NCBI RefSeq assembly: GCF_900537085.1
Contig: NZ_UNRE01000008.1
Span: 91,168 to 155,167, forward strand
Origin: Agarivorans sp. Alg241-V36
GTDB taxonomy: Bacteria; Pseudomonadota; Gammaproteobacteria; Enterobacterales; Celerinatantimonadaceae
Length of the DNA: 64,000 nt
Reading direction: 5' to 3'
Within the stretch, counting starts at the first letter, position 1; each line of letters begins with the position of its first letter. The position numbers were made by a program, and so were the translations under genes. Under the pieces are notes generated by a model, which was given only the letters and a program-made list of their open reading frames with translations, was not told the DNA's origin and did not search any database. Shown here piece by piece: positions 54,521 through 64,000 of the stretch.

Positions 54521-55489
54521 CTATTCGCTCTTAGAAAGCTGATATACGTAGGCAGAAATAAGCTGGATCTTATCTTCTCCTAGAATATCCTTCCAAGCAG
54601 GCATCACGCCGTTACGACCATAACGTAGAGTTTCTTCAACCGCGCGACGTGAACCACCGTATAACCAAATACCATTGGTTAAGTTTGGTGCGCCAAGCGT
54701 TTGGTTACCAGTGCCGTCAGCGCCATGACAAGCGGCACATACTGCAAAGCGGTTTTTACCGTTAGCTGCATCTACATCATTAACCTTACGGCCAGATAAG
54801 CTAAGAACATAGGCGGTAACTTCTTTAATCCCGTCATCACCCAATACTTCTTCCCAACCAGGCATTTGACCTTGGCGGCCATGCATAAGAGTAGTTTTAA
54901 TCGCTTCGCCGCTTCCACCGTATAACCAATCACCGTCGGTTAAGTTAGGGAAGCCTTTGCCACCACGTGCCGAAGAACCATGACACTGCGAACAGTTTTG
55001 TAGATACAAGCGTTGGCCAATTTTAACCGCTGCAGGATCTTCAGAAAGTTCTTCTACGCTCCGGTACTCGCCAGATTCGTTGTAAGCAACTTGGCGGAAA
55101 ACTTCTCCAAATCGAGCATCGGCTTTTTCAAGTTCACCTTGATATTGGTTAGCAACATTGCCTTCGTATGCGGCTACGCGTTCTTGGCCTTCAGCAATGC
55201 TCTTAATACCCATTTCTGAGCTCTTCCAACCAAGGAAACCCTGCCAGTTACCTAAACCTGGGTAGGCTGCTAAATACACCAACGAGAAAATAATGGTGAT
55301 AATAAACATGTAAGACCACCACTTAGGAAGAGGGTTGTTTAACTCCTCAATTCCATCAAACTCGTGGCCCATTGACTCACCTTCTTTAATGCCGGTGTTG
55401 TTCTTGTTACACGCTCTAAGCAGCAAATAACATCCTAGAATGCTGCCTAAAGTTATTACAGTAATCCACACGCTCCAAAATGTGCTCAT
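54521..55489 (-). CDS. ccoP: cbb3 oxidase dihaem subunit CcoP
   Basis: 322 aa. Two N-terminal membrane helices (about 5-27 and 58-78), then two c-type haem sites: CSQCH (about residue 165) and CAACH (about 250), each with a later methionine (GQMPGWEE; GVMPAWKD). It passes electrons from cytochrome c to CcoO/CcoN. It overlaps the ccoQ stop by four bases. Confidence 0.95.
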   Translation of the reverse strand: MSTFWSVWITVITLGSILGCYLLLRACNKNNTGIKEGESMGHEFDGIEELNNPLPKWWSYMFIITIIFSLVYLAAYPGLGNWQGFLGWKSSEMGIKSIAEGQERVAAYEGNVANQYQGELEKADARFGEVFRQVAYNESGEYRSVEELSEDPAAVKIGQRLYLQNCSQCHGSSARGGKGFPNLTDGDWLYGGSGEAIKTTLMHGRQGQMPGWEEVLGDDGIKEVTAYVLSLSGRKVNDVDAANGKNRFAVCAACHGADGTGNQTLGAPNLTNGIWLYGGSRRAVEETLRYGRNGVMPAWKDILGEDKIQLISAYVYQLSKSE

Positions 55490-55668
55490 TTTTTCTGTGC
55501 TCCTTCAAATTCCTTTGTCGGGCTAGTTTTAGGCTCGTCGGCAAAAACCAAGTTGGCAGCTTCAGTAAAATCCTTTTTGCGTTTCTTGCTGTAGGCCCAG
55601 GCAAAAATGCCAATAAATATCGCCATTAAGAATGCAGTGTATAGGCCGCTAAATGTACCAAAGTCCAT
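55486..55668 (-). CDS. ccoQ: cbb3 oxidase subunit CcoQ
   Basis: 60 aa. One membrane helix (TAFLMAIFIGIFAWAYS) and a charged tail (KKRKKDFTEAANLVFAD), the CcoQ layout. It helps stabilise the complex. Located in the standard place between ccoO and ccoP. Confidence 0.9.
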   Translation of the reverse strand: MDFGTFSGLYTAFLMAIFIGIFAWAYSKKRKKDFTEAANLVFADEPKTSPTKEFEGAQKK

Positions 55669-55678
55669 AACTAACTCC

Positions 55679-56281
55679 TTATTTTAATGCTGTACCCAAC
55701 ACTTGTAAGTAAGCTATTAAAGCTTCCATTTCGGTTTTGCCTTTAACGGCTTCTTCTGCACCTTCGACGTCAGCGTCGGTATAAGGCACACCAAAATGGT
55801 TTTTAAATAGCGCTAGTTTCTTACCAGTTAACGAGCCATCTACTAGGTTTTCCTCTAACCAAGGGAAACCAGGCATGTTTGACTCAGGTACTACATCGCG
55901 TGGATTAATAAGGTGTACGCGGTGCCACTCATCTGAATAACGTTGGCCAACACGTGCTAGATCAGGTCCAGTTCGCTTAGAACCCCACAAGAATGGATGC
56001 TCCCATACACTTTCACCGGCTACCGAGTAGTGGCCATAGCGTTCTGTTTCAGCACGGAAAGGGCGAATCATTTGGCTGTGGCAGTTACTACAGCCTTCGC
56101 GAATGTAAATATCGCGACCTTCCATTTCCAGAGCAGTGTAAGGCACTAGGCCGTCTACTGGCTCAGTGGTTTCCGGTTGGAAAATTAGCGGGGTGATTTG
56201 CACTAAACCACCAAAACTAATCGCGATAACAATGAATATGGCCAGTAAGCCAACATTCTTTTCGATTAACTCATGCTTCAT
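55679..56281 (-). CDS. ccoO: cbb3 oxidase monohaem subunit CcoO
   Basis: 200 aa. Membrane anchor (about residues 10-32) then a c-haem site CSNCH in [15 protein letters not shown] and a later SNMPGFPWL with the methionine ligand. The ATG at 56281 follows AGGAGG; an earlier in-frame ATG at 56305 is not needed. It starts one base after the ccoN stop. Confidence 0.95.
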   Translation of the reverse strand: MKHELIEKNVGLLAIFIVIAISFGGLVQITPLIFQPETTEPVDGLVPYTALEMEGRDIYIREGCSNCHSQMIRPFRAETERYGHYSVAGESVWEHPFLWGSKRTGPDLARVGQRYSDEWHRVHLINPRDVVPESNMPGFPWLEENLVDGSLTGKKLALFKNHFGVPYTDADVEGAEEAVKGKTEMEALIAYLQVLGTALK

Positions 56282-56282
56282 G

Positions 56283-57716
56283 TTATGCCTCCTGTCCGTG
56301 TTCAATCGCTTCTAAAGAGCCTTTCTCTGCGGTAATTGTTTTATAAGCGTTGTAAGCCATAACAAACATACCGCTTAAGAAGAACACACCACCTATAAAG
56401 CGAACAAAGTAGAATGGGTAAGAAGCCTGCAACGACTCAACAAATGAGTAAGTTAAGGTGCCGTCTTCGTTTACCGCACGCCACATCAAACCTTGCATAA
56501 CACCAGAAATCCACATTGCTACGATGTATAGAACAACGCCGATTGTAGCTAGCCAGAAGTGAGTATTAATCAGCTTGGTGCTGTACATACGACCTTGGCC
56601 GAACAACACGGGAATTAAGTGATAAACACTACCAATAGATACCATGGCTACCCAACCCAAAGCACCAGAGTGAACGTGACCAACAGTCCAGTCAGTGTAG
56701 TGAGATAAGGCGTTTACGGTTTTAATTGCCATCATTGGGCCTTCGAAGGTAGACATACCGTAGAAAGATAATGAAACAATTAGGAAACGTAGAATTGGAT
56801 CGTAACGTAGTTTATGCCAAGCACCAGACAAGGTCATAATACCGTTAATCATACCGCCCCAAGAAGGAGCAAATAAGATAAGAGACATCACCATACCTAA
56901 AGACTGCGCCCAATCAGGAAGTGCAGTGTAATGTAGGTGGTGAGGGCCGGCCCAAATGTAAATTGATACTAGCGCCCAGAAGTGAACGATAGATAAACGG
57001 TAACTATATACCGGGCGACCTGCTTGCTTAGGAACGAAGTAGTACATCATGCCCAAGAAGCCCGCTGTAAGTAAGAAACCAACCGCGTTGTGGCCGTACC
57101 ACCACTGAACCATTGCATCAACGGCGCCAGCGTAAATAGAGTACGACTTAGTCATAGTTAGCGGAATGGCAGCATTGTTTACAATGTGCAATACAGCAAC
57201 GGTGATAATAAAGGCACCAAAGAACCAGTTAGCTACATAGATATGCGAAGTTTTTCTTTTGACCAAGGTGCCAAAGAAGACTATTCCATAAGCCACCCAT
57301 ACAATCGCGATTGCTATGCCAATTGGCCATTCTAGTTCCGCATACTCTTTTGATGTAGTGAAACCCATAGGCAGTGTTATCGCAGCCGATACGATAATCA
57401 AATTCCAACCCCAGAATACGAAGGAGGCGAGAGGGCCACCAAAGAGTCGGGTTTGACAAGTACGCTGTACCACGTAAAAAGAACAAGCCATTAATGCACT
57501 GGTACCAAATGCAAAAATAACGGCGTTTGTGTGAAGGGGACGTAACCGGCTATAAGTTAGCCAAGGAGTATCGAAGTTAAGGGCAGGCCAAATTAATTGC
57601 GCCGCAATTAATACACCAACACCCATGCCTACTATACCCCAAACAATGGTCATTACAGTAAACTGGCGAACAACCGTGTAGTTGTAATCAGTCTCTGTGC
57701 TAGCTGCTTGGTTCAT
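56283..57716 (-). CDS. ccoN: cbb3 oxidase catalytic subunit CcoN
   Basis: 477 aa with about 12 membrane helices. Haem and copper ligands include [31 protein letters not shown] (copper B and cross-linked tyrosine region), [11 protein letters not shown] and [11 protein letters not shown]. CcoN reduces oxygen with high affinity and helps conserve energy at low oxygen, which suits nitrogen fixation. First gene of ccoNOQP, with a perfect FNR box about 240 bases upstream. Confidence 0.96.
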   Translation of the reverse strand: MNQAASTETDYNYTVVRQFTVMTIVWGIVGMGVGVLIAAQLIWPALNFDTPWLTYSRLRPLHTNAVIFAFGTSALMACSFYVVQRTCQTRLFGGPLASFVFWGWNLIIVSAAITLPMGFTTSKEYAELEWPIGIAIAIVWVAYGIVFFGTLVKRKTSHIYVANWFFGAFIITVAVLHIVNNAAIPLTMTKSYSIYAGAVDAMVQWWYGHNAVGFLLTAGFLGMMYYFVPKQAGRPVYSYRLSIVHFWALVSIYIWAGPHHLHYTALPDWAQSLGMVMSLILFAPSWGGMINGIMTLSGAWHKLRYDPILRFLIVSLSFYGMSTFEGPMMAIKTVNALSHYTDWTVGHVHSGALGWVAMVSIGSVYHLIPVLFGQGRMYSTKLINTHFWLATIGVVLYIVAMWISGVMQGLMWRAVNEDGTLTYSFVESLQASYPFYFVRFIGGVFFLSGMFVMAYNAYKTITAEKGSLEAIEHGQEA

Positions 57717-58196
57717 AAATACATGCTTCCGTTGCTATTTATTATTTGTTTAAGCGAGTTTGATGCAATGGCATCAACAACATGAAACGAATTGTTAAAC
57801 TACATTCACGTTTAGCACGAATAGAGCCTATAACCAGTAGCTTAACGGCGCGATCATACTTCATCGACTAAGCAAATAACAGTTTGAAAAACTAGTTATT
57901 TGCATATCTTCGCTAAATATTTAACAAATCTTTTCCAATCAACAAACCGCATTGATCTAGATCAATTATGAACCAATAATTTACATTCGCGTAACCAAAA
58001 AACTGCTTTGCGCAACATTATATTTCAGCCATGCGCTTTAGCTCGGGGCTAGAGCCAATAAGACCTAGTTCAAAACATTCGTGTTATTTTGGTGAAACGC
58101 TTAATTTTTATTCGTTGTTGTTATTAAATTGTTGATTTTAAGACTATAGTTACAACTGATTATTTTGATCGATGGATTGGTAAGCAAGGATACTTT
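57717..58196. promoter_or_regulatory. Divergent ccoN / HD-GYP regulator gap
   Basis: 480 bases, AT-rich, no gene. It contains a perfect FNR box at 57952-57965 and presumably both promoters. Confidence 0.6.
57952..57965. promoter_or_regulatory. FNR box upstream of ccoN
   Basis: TTGAT-CTAG-ATCAA, a perfect match to the FNR consensus. It should turn on ccoNOQP when oxygen falls. Confidence 0.88.
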
Positions 58197-59231
58197 ATGG
58201 AAAACAGGGCCACTGTTCTTATTGTGGATGATACCCCAGAGAACATCGACGTATTGGCAGGCATTCTGCGAAATGATTATAAATTACAAGTGGCACGTAA
58301 TGGCGACATGGCATTAAAGATTGTTTCTAAGGCCAATAAACCCGACCTAATACTGCTAGATATTATGATGCCAGGTATAGATGGCTTTGAAGTGTGTCGC
58401 CGCTTAAAAGAAGATTTAAGCACTCGCCATATTCCCGTTATTTTTGTAACAGCCAAAATTAGCCCCGCTGATGAACTAAAAGGTTTAGAGCTTGGCGCAG
58501 TAGACTACATCACCAAACCAGTAAGCCCCCCGGTGGTAAAGGTTAGGGTAAAAACCCAACTCGCTTTGTACAACCAAAACCGCGAATTAGACCGTAAAGT
58601 TAAACAACAAACCGATGTTATCAACACTACGCGATTACAGATCATTCAACGCTTAGGCCGAGCTGCAGAGTACAAAGATAACGAAACGGGTATGCATGTT
58701 ATTCGAATGAGCTACTACTCTCGAATACTTGGTTTAGCCGCTGGAATGAGTGAAAGGGACGCCGACATTCTAATGAATGCCGCACCTATGCACGATATTG
58801 GCAAAATAGGCATTCCAGATCGGGTTTTACAAAAACCTGGCAAATTAGACGCCGAAGAATGGGAAATAATGCAGAGCCATGCCTTAATAGGTGGCGAAAT
58901 TCTTGGCGAGGGCGATAGCTCAGAATTACTTGAACTGGCTCGAACAGTCGCTTTAACTCACCACGAAAAATGGAACGGAAAAGGTTACCCTAATGGACTT
59001 GCTGGGGAAGATATTCCCATTGAAGGGCGTATTGTAGCCATAGCAGACGTTTTTGATGCTCTCACTTGTGAACGTCCTTACAAAAAGGCTTGGCCAGTAG
59101 AACAAGCTATCGAACTCTTAGAAAGCGAAGCCGGCAGCCATTTTGACCCTAGATTAGTGCCATTGTTCATCGAAGCTCTTCCAGAAATACTAGAAGTAAA
59201 AGAACGATTTAAAGAGTCACTAGAAGAATAA
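58197..59231 (+). CDS. Response regulator with HD-GYP cyclic-di-GMP phosphodiesterase domain
   Basis: 344 aa. Receiver domain (residues 1-125) with phosphorylation aspartate in LLDIMMP and the TAK/KP switch residues. The HD-GYP domain (about 155-335) has MHDIGKIGIPDRVL and HHEKWNGKGYPNGL, so the metal and GYP residues are intact. It should break down cyclic di-GMP. AAGGATAC precedes the ATG. A double-receiver kinase follows 29 bases later, forming a likely operon. Confidence 0.92.
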   Translation: MENRATVLIVDDTPENIDVLAGILRNDYKLQVARNGDMALKIVSKANKPDLILLDIMMPGIDGFEVCRRLKEDLSTRHIPVIFVTAKISPADELKGLELGAVDYITKPVSPPVVKVRVKTQLALYNQNRELDRKVKQQTDVINTTRLQIIQRLGRAAEYKDNETGMHVIRMSYYSRILGLAAGMSERDADILMNAAPMHDIGKIGIPDRVLQKPGKLDAEEWEIMQSHALIGGEILGEGDSSELLELARTVALTHHEKWNGKGYPNGLAGEDIPIEGRIVAIADVFDALTCERPYKKAWPVEQAIELLESEAGSHFDPRLVPLFIEALPEILEVKERFKESLEE

Positions 59232-59260
59232 AAGCTTAACCGCGAAGGAAGCGCGTTTAC

Positions 59261-60841
59261 ATGCAACTAAATAAACTTACCGTGCTAATCGTTGATGATA
59301 TGGCACCAATAAGAAAAATCACTTACGAGCAATTAAGACGCTTTGGCATTGGCCAAGTCATACAGGCAGAGAACGGAGCGCAAGCACTAAATGTGCTAAA
59401 AAAGCGAAACGTAGATCTAATATTGTCTGATTGGAATATGCCGGTAATGACTGGTATTGAATTTCTAAAACAAGTCAGACAGTCAGAAACATGGCGGCAT
59501 ATTCCGTTCATTATGATTACCGCAGAAGCAGAACGCGATAGAGTTTCTGAAGCCATTGGCCAAGGCGTAACCGATTTAATTATTAAACCGTTCACCACCG
59601 CGTTGTTGCAAGCAAGGTTACAGCAAGCAGCAAAAGGCGATGTTAGAAATCGTCAATCACTCGTAAACGAAGACGAGCCAGAATTAGAAGAAGTTCAATT
59701 GGCCGACCCCGAGCCAGAGACTCCAGCCCCCATAGCTACAACTAAGCAAAACACCATATTAGTCGTGGACGATACTCCAGAAAATTTAACCTTGTTAGGG
59801 GGATTACTACGTGATGACTACCGTGTACTACTCACTAAAACCGGTAAAAAGGCATTAGAGATCTGTTGCTCAGAAACACCACCAGACCTTGTATTACTTG
59901 ATGTAATGATGCCAGAAATGGACGGTTACGAAGTATTGGAGAAGCTTCGCCAACATCCTAACTCGCAACATATTCCGGTTATCTTTGTTACTGCTTTAAC
60001 CGAAATTGGCGATCAAACCAAAGGCCTAGAAGGTGGAGCAATTGACTACATCACTAAGCCCATTCAACCAGAACTACTAAAACTTAGAGTGCGTAATCAT
60101 CTGCGCTCAGTCGATCTACATAAACACCTACAAAGTGATTTAGATAATCTAATCGAAAAAGAGAAGCTAAAAAACAGTGTGGATCAGTTGTTAAGGCACG
60201 ATTTAAAGGGCCCAATTGCCGGTATCGTTGCCTTAGCTGAACAAATAAAAACCGATCGTCAAGCAACTGCTAGTATTAACGAAAGCTCAGTGATGATAGA
60301 CGAACTGTCTATGCAGTTACTCAACATGATTAACCTATCAACCGAGTTATATAAAATCGAGCAGGGCCGCTTTGAACTTAAGGCTAAGCCATTTTCTGTA
60401 CATTTAATGCTTAAGAAAATGTTAACCGTAGTAAGAAAAACTTTTAGCACCAAGCAACTATTAATGTACTTAGAGCCAGAAGAAGAAGATCCAGGTAACG
60501 AAGTATTAGCCTTAGGTGATCAGTCCTTAAGTTATTCGCTGTTTTTTAATCTGCTTAAAAACGCCTGTGAAGCAGCACCTAGCCGCAGTCGAGTTTCAGT
60601 ATCGATTAACGTTGTAGATCAAAAGGTTCAGGTGACTACTGAGAATGTAGGCGCAGTGCCCGATGCCATTAGAGAAAACTTTTGGGAAAAGTATGTTACG
60701 TCAGGAAAAGATACCGGCACTGGCTTAGGCACGTATTCGGTTAGCTTACTTAGCGATGCGCAAAATGGCGAAGTTAGTATGCGTACCAGCGATAAAGACA
60801 ATACCACTACAATTACTGTGGCGCTGCCACTCTCAAATTAG
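59261..60841 (+). CDS. Hybrid histidine kinase with two N-terminal receiver domains
   Basis: 526 aa. First receiver CheY-like (residues 1-128: VDDMAPIRK, SDWNMPVMTG, IKPF). Second receiver (about 163-285: VDDTPENLTLLGG, LLDVMMPEMDGYEVL, ITKP), close to the receiver of the preceding HD-GYP gene. A kinase core follows, with H-box LLRHDLKGPIAGIV (near 310) and HATPase motifs NLLKNACEAAP and GTGLGTYSVSLL. No membrane or sensory PAS domain, so it is probably a cytoplasmic phosphorelay kinase working with the HD-GYP protein. Confidence 0.88.
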   Translation: MQLNKLTVLIVDDMAPIRKITYEQLRRFGIGQVIQAENGAQALNVLKKRNVDLILSDWNMPVMTGIEFLKQVRQSETWRHIPFIMITAEAERDRVSEAIGQGVTDLIIKPFTTALLQARLQQAAKGDVRNRQSLVNEDEPELEEVQLADPEPETPAPIATTKQNTILVVDDTPENLTLLGGLLRDDYRVLLTKTGKKALEICCSETPPDLVLLDVMMPEMDGYEVLEKLRQHPNSQHIPVIFVTALTEIGDQTKGLEGGAIDYITKPIQPELLKLRVRNHLRSVDLHKHLQSDLDNLIEKEKLKNSVDQLLRHDLKGPIAGIVALAEQIKTDRQATASINESSVMIDELSMQLLNMINLSTELYKIEQGRFELKAKPFSVHLMLKKMLTVVRKTFSTKQLLMYLEPEEEDPGNEVLALGDQSLSYSLFFNLLKNACEAAPSRSRVSVSINVVDQKVQVTTENVGAVPDAIRENFWEKYVTSGKDTGTGLGTYSVSLLSDAQNGEVSMRTSDKDNTTTITVALPLSN

Positions 60842-60867
60842 TTTTAATCGGATAACGAGGAACTACG

Positions 60868-61419
60868 ATGAAAAACCTACTCACAGCTTTTAGTGTCACC
60901 TTATTGTTTATTAGTAGCTTTAGCTTTGCAGGTGTAGAGGAAGACAGGGCTGAATACAATAAATCAGCCAACGAGACCATCGCTAAATTTAAACAAGAAA
61001 AGCCCGATATATCGGGGAAAATGTCCAGCGGTGTGGGCTATGCAGTATTCAGCAACGTGGGCGTTAATTTGTTTGTTATTTCGGCTGGCGGTGGAACCGG
61101 TATAGCGGTTGATAACGCCTCAGGTAAGAAAACCTATATGAAAATGGGCGAGGCTGGCGTAGGCTTTGGTTTAGGTGTAAAAGATTTCCGTGCATTAATG
61201 ATCTTTAAAACTCGGGAAGCCTTTGACAAGTTTGTAGAAAGTGGTTGGTTATTTGGCGCCCAAGCAGATGCAGCAGCAACCGCTGGTGATAAAGGTGGTT
61301 CTGCCGAAGTAGAAGGCGCCATTGGTGATGTAGAAATTTATCAGTTAACTGAAGCCGGGCTGTCTTTAGAAGCCACCATTAAAGGCACCAAGTTTTGGCA
61401 AGATGGTGATTTAAACTAA
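60868..61419 (+). CDS. SYLF-domain (YSC84-like) secreted protein
   Basis: 183 aa, signal peptide at residues 1-21 (cleavage after FSFA). The SYLF/DUF500 pattern is clear: GVGYAVFSNVGVNLFVISAGGGTGIAV, then MKMGEAGVGFGLGVKDFRALMIFKTREAFDKF. The eukaryotic domain binds phosphoinositides; the bacterial role is unknown. ACGAGGAAC precedes the ATG. It ends at a terminator. Confidence 0.85.
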   Translation: MKNLLTAFSVTLLFISSFSFAGVEEDRAEYNKSANETIAKFKQEKPDISGKMSSGVGYAVFSNVGVNLFVISAGGGTGIAVDNASGKKTYMKMGEAGVGFGLGVKDFRALMIFKTREAFDKFVESGWLFGAQADAAATAGDKGGSAEVEGAIGDVEIYQLTEAGLSLEATIKGTKFWQDGDLN

Positions 61420-61440
61420 AAATTGCAGCTACACTTTAAT

Positions 61441-61464
61441 AGCCAGCGATAAGCTGGCTTTTTT
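61441..61464 (+). terminator. Terminator after SYLF gene
   Basis: AGCCAGC, GATAA, GCTGGCT, then TTTTTT. Confidence 0.9.
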
Positions 61465-61478
61465 ATTAAGGGCTTCGC

Positions 61479-63071
61479 ATGATGCAACTGGTCACTTTTA
61501 CTCTCGTTGTCGCTTCGTTGTTAACTAGTGTTTTTGCCTGTGCTTTAGAATTCAAAGCTGTTTCAACTAACGCAAATGCGCTCATTCAACAATGGCACAA
61601 ACAAGAGTTACAAGCGCAAGGTGGTGAGTTTGGCTCGCATGGTTGGTGGCCATGGGGAGTAGGCGGGTTTGACTACGACAACGACGGTGATGTAGATCTT
61701 TACCTTTCTCACCACGGTACGCCAGGTGGCAAGTTATTAGTTAATCAGTTGATACCTAGTGGCGTTCTAGAATTTAAAAGCCTTAGCACTAAGCAGAAAT
61801 TACCAGGCGCCGACGACAAACCGTGGTTTTTTGATTTTAACGGTGACGGTTGGCTCGACATAGCGGCATTTTCTGATGAGAAAAAGAATCCCTATGTAAT
61901 AAACAAGCAAGGCGAATTTAACGTAGCTTCGCCTAAAGAAACCTTTTCTCCAGTGTCCTATCCAAAAACAGTTACAGACCTTAATCAAGATGGCTACTTA
62001 GATTTAGATGCAGGGCGCAAAGGCGCGTTCTTATACCAAGTCGATAAACAAACATTCCAACGCGATAAAAGCTACGACTCTAGTGACAACAATCTTCTGC
62101 CTTTAAAATACCAACAGATTGAACAAGACTTTAAGGCCAACAATAAAAAGAACCGATTTTTCCGAGCAACTACCTACCAGCACTTTATAAACCGTTCACC
62201 AATACCAAGCCCAATGCTTGCACCTATTGATCTCAATAACGATCAACAGAAAGACATTATTGTAGCTGGACACGGCGGCTATGGCGGCGATCACCTAGGC
62301 TGGTATTTTCTAGCAAGTAACCAAGGTTACACATTATCAAACAAGTCGCTCAAGCTTCCAGAACACGCAACACCAATCTTTGTCGGTGATTTAAATGGCG
62401 ATCATCGCCAAGACTTAATCACAACCGGTAAAGGAAAAGGCGACGTTTATCTGCAAACAGACAAAGGTTTTGTTAAGCAAAACTCCCCATTAAGCAAAAT
62501 GCTAAATGCCGGTGCACCTTATCTTGTTCGAGTATTTGCAGTGGACTTTGACAACGACAGAGACTTGGATCTGCTACTTTCTAATCCACGGAAAAAGTAC
62601 GGGAGAGTTTGGGAAAACGATGGTCAAGGGAAGTTTAAACAAGTACTAAGCTTTAATGGCTGGGATTCTAACCCAGTGTTTATCACTGATCTAAACAACG
62701 ATTTACGCCAGGATATTGTGATAGGTGGAGCTAGCAATCAGCAGCTTCAAGTGTTCTTAAATACCGGGCAAAATCAACAAAACAGCCTGTACATTTACCC
62801 ACGCTATAAACAGCCCAACCCATATGCAGTTGATGCAGTAGTTAAGATATATAACGGTGAAAACCTAATCGAGCAACAAAGGGCGAGGTGGGACGGTTTG
62901 CCTTTGGTCTTCTCGTTAGGAAAATTAAGCAAAGTTACTGCAGAGATAACATTTAGTGATGGAACAACAGATCGTTACCAAGATTTAGTCGCCAATCATA
63001 ATTACACACTTATTTATAAAGGCGGCAAATTTATCGGTCATATTCCGGCTAACTTAGTAGCTCAGTATTAG
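61479..63071 (+). CDS. Secreted FG-GAP/VCBS repeat protein with ASPIC/UnbV-like C-terminus
   Basis: 530 aa, signal peptide at residues 1-22. At least six calcium-binding-type repeat loops: DYDNDGDVDLYLS, DFNGDGWLD, DLNQDGYLD, DLNNDQQKD, DLNGDHRQD, DFDNDRDLD and DLNNDLRQD, consistent with a beta-propeller. The end (VDAVVKIYNGENLIEQQRARWDG) resembles the ASPIC/UnbV domain of CRTAC1-type proteins. Probably periplasmic or exported, ligand unknown. A second ATG one codon later is an alternative. It is preceded by the SYLF terminator. Confidence 0.8.
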   Translation: MMQLVTFTLVVASLLTSVFACALEFKAVSTNANALIQQWHKQELQAQGGEFGSHGWWPWGVGGFDYDNDGDVDLYLSHHGTPGGKLLVNQLIPSGVLEFKSLSTKQKLPGADDKPWFFDFNGDGWLDIAAFSDEKKNPYVINKQGEFNVASPKETFSPVSYPKTVTDLNQDGYLDLDAGRKGAFLYQVDKQTFQRDKSYDSSDNNLLPLKYQQIEQDFKANNKKNRFFRATTYQHFINRSPIPSPMLAPIDLNNDQQKDIIVAGHGGYGGDHLGWYFLASNQGYTLSNKSLKLPEHATPIFVGDLNGDHRQDLITTGKGKGDVYLQTDKGFVKQNSPLSKMLNAGAPYLVRVFAVDFDNDRDLDLLLSNPRKKYGRVWENDGQGKFKQVLSFNGWDSNPVFITDLNNDLRQDIVIGGASNQQLQVFLNTGQNQQNSLYIYPRYKQPNPYAVDAVVKIYNGENLIEQQRARWDGLPLVFSLGKLSKVTAEITFSDGTTDRYQDLVANHNYTLIYKGGKFIGHIPANLVAQY

Positions 63072-63084
63072 TGGAAAAGGAGTA

Positions 63085-63106
63085 GGGCAAAGCGAGCACT
63101 TTGCCC
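63085..63106. terminator. Bidirectional hairpin between FG-GAP gene and yibL-like gene
   Basis: Perfect eight-base arms GGGCAAAG and CTTTGCCC with a six-base loop, between convergent genes. Confidence 0.7.
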
Positions 63107-63112
63107 AAACAA

Positions 63113-63469
63113 CTAAAATTCTTTTGGTGCAAATCCGGTAACTTCTTTAACGCCCATTTCACGGCCTAGTGCTGTCATTGGGTGTACTACCACCAAACCT
63201 TTCACAGACTTCTTCAACTTACCCATATCTGCTTGTTCTTGTTTAGTCAGCACGCGGTTAAAGGGAAGGGACTTAACATCGCCGCCTTGTTGGCTTATTT
63301 TTTTGGTTTGCTGAGCTTTAACACTTTTTAGTTTTTTAGTTAGTGCGGTAATCGTAGTATTGAACTGATTAATCATCACAGTATCACCACGCTCGTGGGC
63401 GGCATCTAACTTACGTTTTGCCGTGTCTAATTTATTGTGAATTGATTGAAGTTCATTTTTTAAGTTCAT
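63113..63469 (-). CDS. yibL: YibL-like ribosome-associated protein
   Basis: 118 aa. The N-terminal coiled coil (about residues 1-60) and the basic C-terminal half with KLKKSVKGLVVVHPMTALGREMGV match YibL, a small protein found with ribosomes in E. coli. Function not settled. No operon partner. Confidence 0.75.
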   Translation of the reverse strand: MNLKNELQSIHNKLDTAKRKLDAAHERGDTVMINQFNTTITALTKKLKSVKAQQTKKISQQGGDVKSLPFNRVLTKQEQADMGKLKKSVKGLVVVHPMTALGREMGVKEVTGFAPKEF

Positions 63470-63631
63470 TGTAAATCCTAAGGCTCACATCGAGCATTCA
63501 TCATTCAGGCCTGTTAGCCAATCGCTTATTATAGCAGTAAGTTTGGCTTAGGTTTTACATTTATAGAGCAAACAATTTATGGGCCTAATGCCGATAATGC
63601 TATTTATCGGCAATTGCTTTTAAGGTTATAA

Positions 63632-64000
63632 TGTCATTATTATTCAGTAGCTTATATTCGACCATGCTAATGCTTCCGCCGGCCATTCCACTGTTTGATT
63701 CCATTCAATATCTTGAAGACGGTAATGCAATCGTTAACCAACATCTTGCAGAAATCACCGTAAGTGCGGTTAGCGATGCAGGCTTCGTTTATGAATACGC
63801 AGTAGATTGGTTGCTGGAACAGCGTCACAGCGAAAACAATTACAAAACTTATCGAAGCGAACTCACCAGCTTTTTACATTGGGCTTATACCGTTGAGCAA
63901 ATATCCTTATCTTTGGTGACGAGACGGGTACTTAGTAAATATTTAGACTACTGTTGCAAGCCGCCGCTGGAGCTAATCGCTTATCGAAATGTTGCCCAGT
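63632..64000 (+). CDS. Tyrosine recombinase-like gene, N-terminal part (3' partial)
   Basis: The frame is open from an ATG at 63632 (AAGG seven bases upstream) to the right edge, at least 123 residues. FVYEYAVDWLLEQRHSENNYKTYRSELTSFLHWAYTV resembles the SAM-like core-binding domain of tyrosine recombinases. The catalytic R-H-R-H-Y domain is outside the window, so activity cannot be judged. It may begin another mobile or integrated segment, or be an integrase of the family that moves cassettes. ATGs at 63665 and 63671 are alternative starts. Confidence 0.6.

Overview
The window reads as chromosomal DNA of a marine gammaproteobacterium of the Alteromonadales type. This rests on moderate GC content, a thrS-infC-rpmI-rplT-pheS-pheT-ihfA block, an fnr/uspE/ttcA neighbourhood, a ccoNOQP-ccoHIS locus and DUF3080 beside norM. 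A diazotrophic Agarivorans-like genus is a plausible guess, but that is inference and was not tested.

Bases 1-26,430 are dominated by nitrogen-fixation accessory genes and an accessory block inserted among them. The left edge holds the end of nifM. Then come phoX (a Tat-exported phosphatase) with tatA and tatB but no tatC, a small membrane protein and a GFA-family protein. From about 4.4 to 8.2 kb lies a series of short, same-strand, mostly unknown genes separated by attC-like sites. This is an integron cassette array with no integrase in the window (CALIN-like), and its first gene is AbiTii-like. From 8.2 to 12.2 kb there are further small genes, an orphan PEP-CTERM tail and structured non-coding DNA.

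From 12.2 kb the nif theme resumes. Flavodoxin nifF and a seven-gene rnf operon (rnfABCDGEH) lie on the minus strand. Divergent from them are nifL-nifA, nifB-ferredoxin-nifQ and modABC. I read sigma-54 -24/-12 elements upstream of nifF, rnfA, nifB and, less surely, nifL. TGT-N10-ACA NifA sites lie upstream of these. The picture is coherent: Rnf and flavodoxin/ferredoxin supply low-potential electrons, NifB and NifQ make FeMo-co precursors, ModABC imports molybdate, and NifL/NifA control the system. The structural genes nifHDK are not in the window and may lie to the left.

Bases 26.4-34.4 kb carry an RND efflux pump with its adaptor, two tRNA-Val(GAC) genes, a DUF3080 protein, a MATE exporter whose start codon overlaps that of divergent riboflavin synthase, and a cysteine-rich small protein. 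Bases 34.6-41.7 kb are the conserved translation block, with infC starting at AUU. Bases 41.7-45.9 kb encode an amino-acid ABC importer of the Aap/Bzt type. Bases 46.4-51.4 kb carry cobB, a Bax-like glucosaminidase, ttcA, uspE, fnr and a SafE-like membrane protein. Bases 51.4-57.7 kb encode the cbb3 oxidase and its assembly proteins behind a perfect FNR box. High-affinity respiration next to nitrogen fixation fits microaerobic life.

Bases 58.2-64 kb hold an HD-GYP response regulator, a double-receiver histidine kinase, a SYLF-domain protein, an FG-GAP/VCBS repeat protein, a YibL-like protein, and the start of a tyrosine-recombinase-like gene that runs off the right edge.
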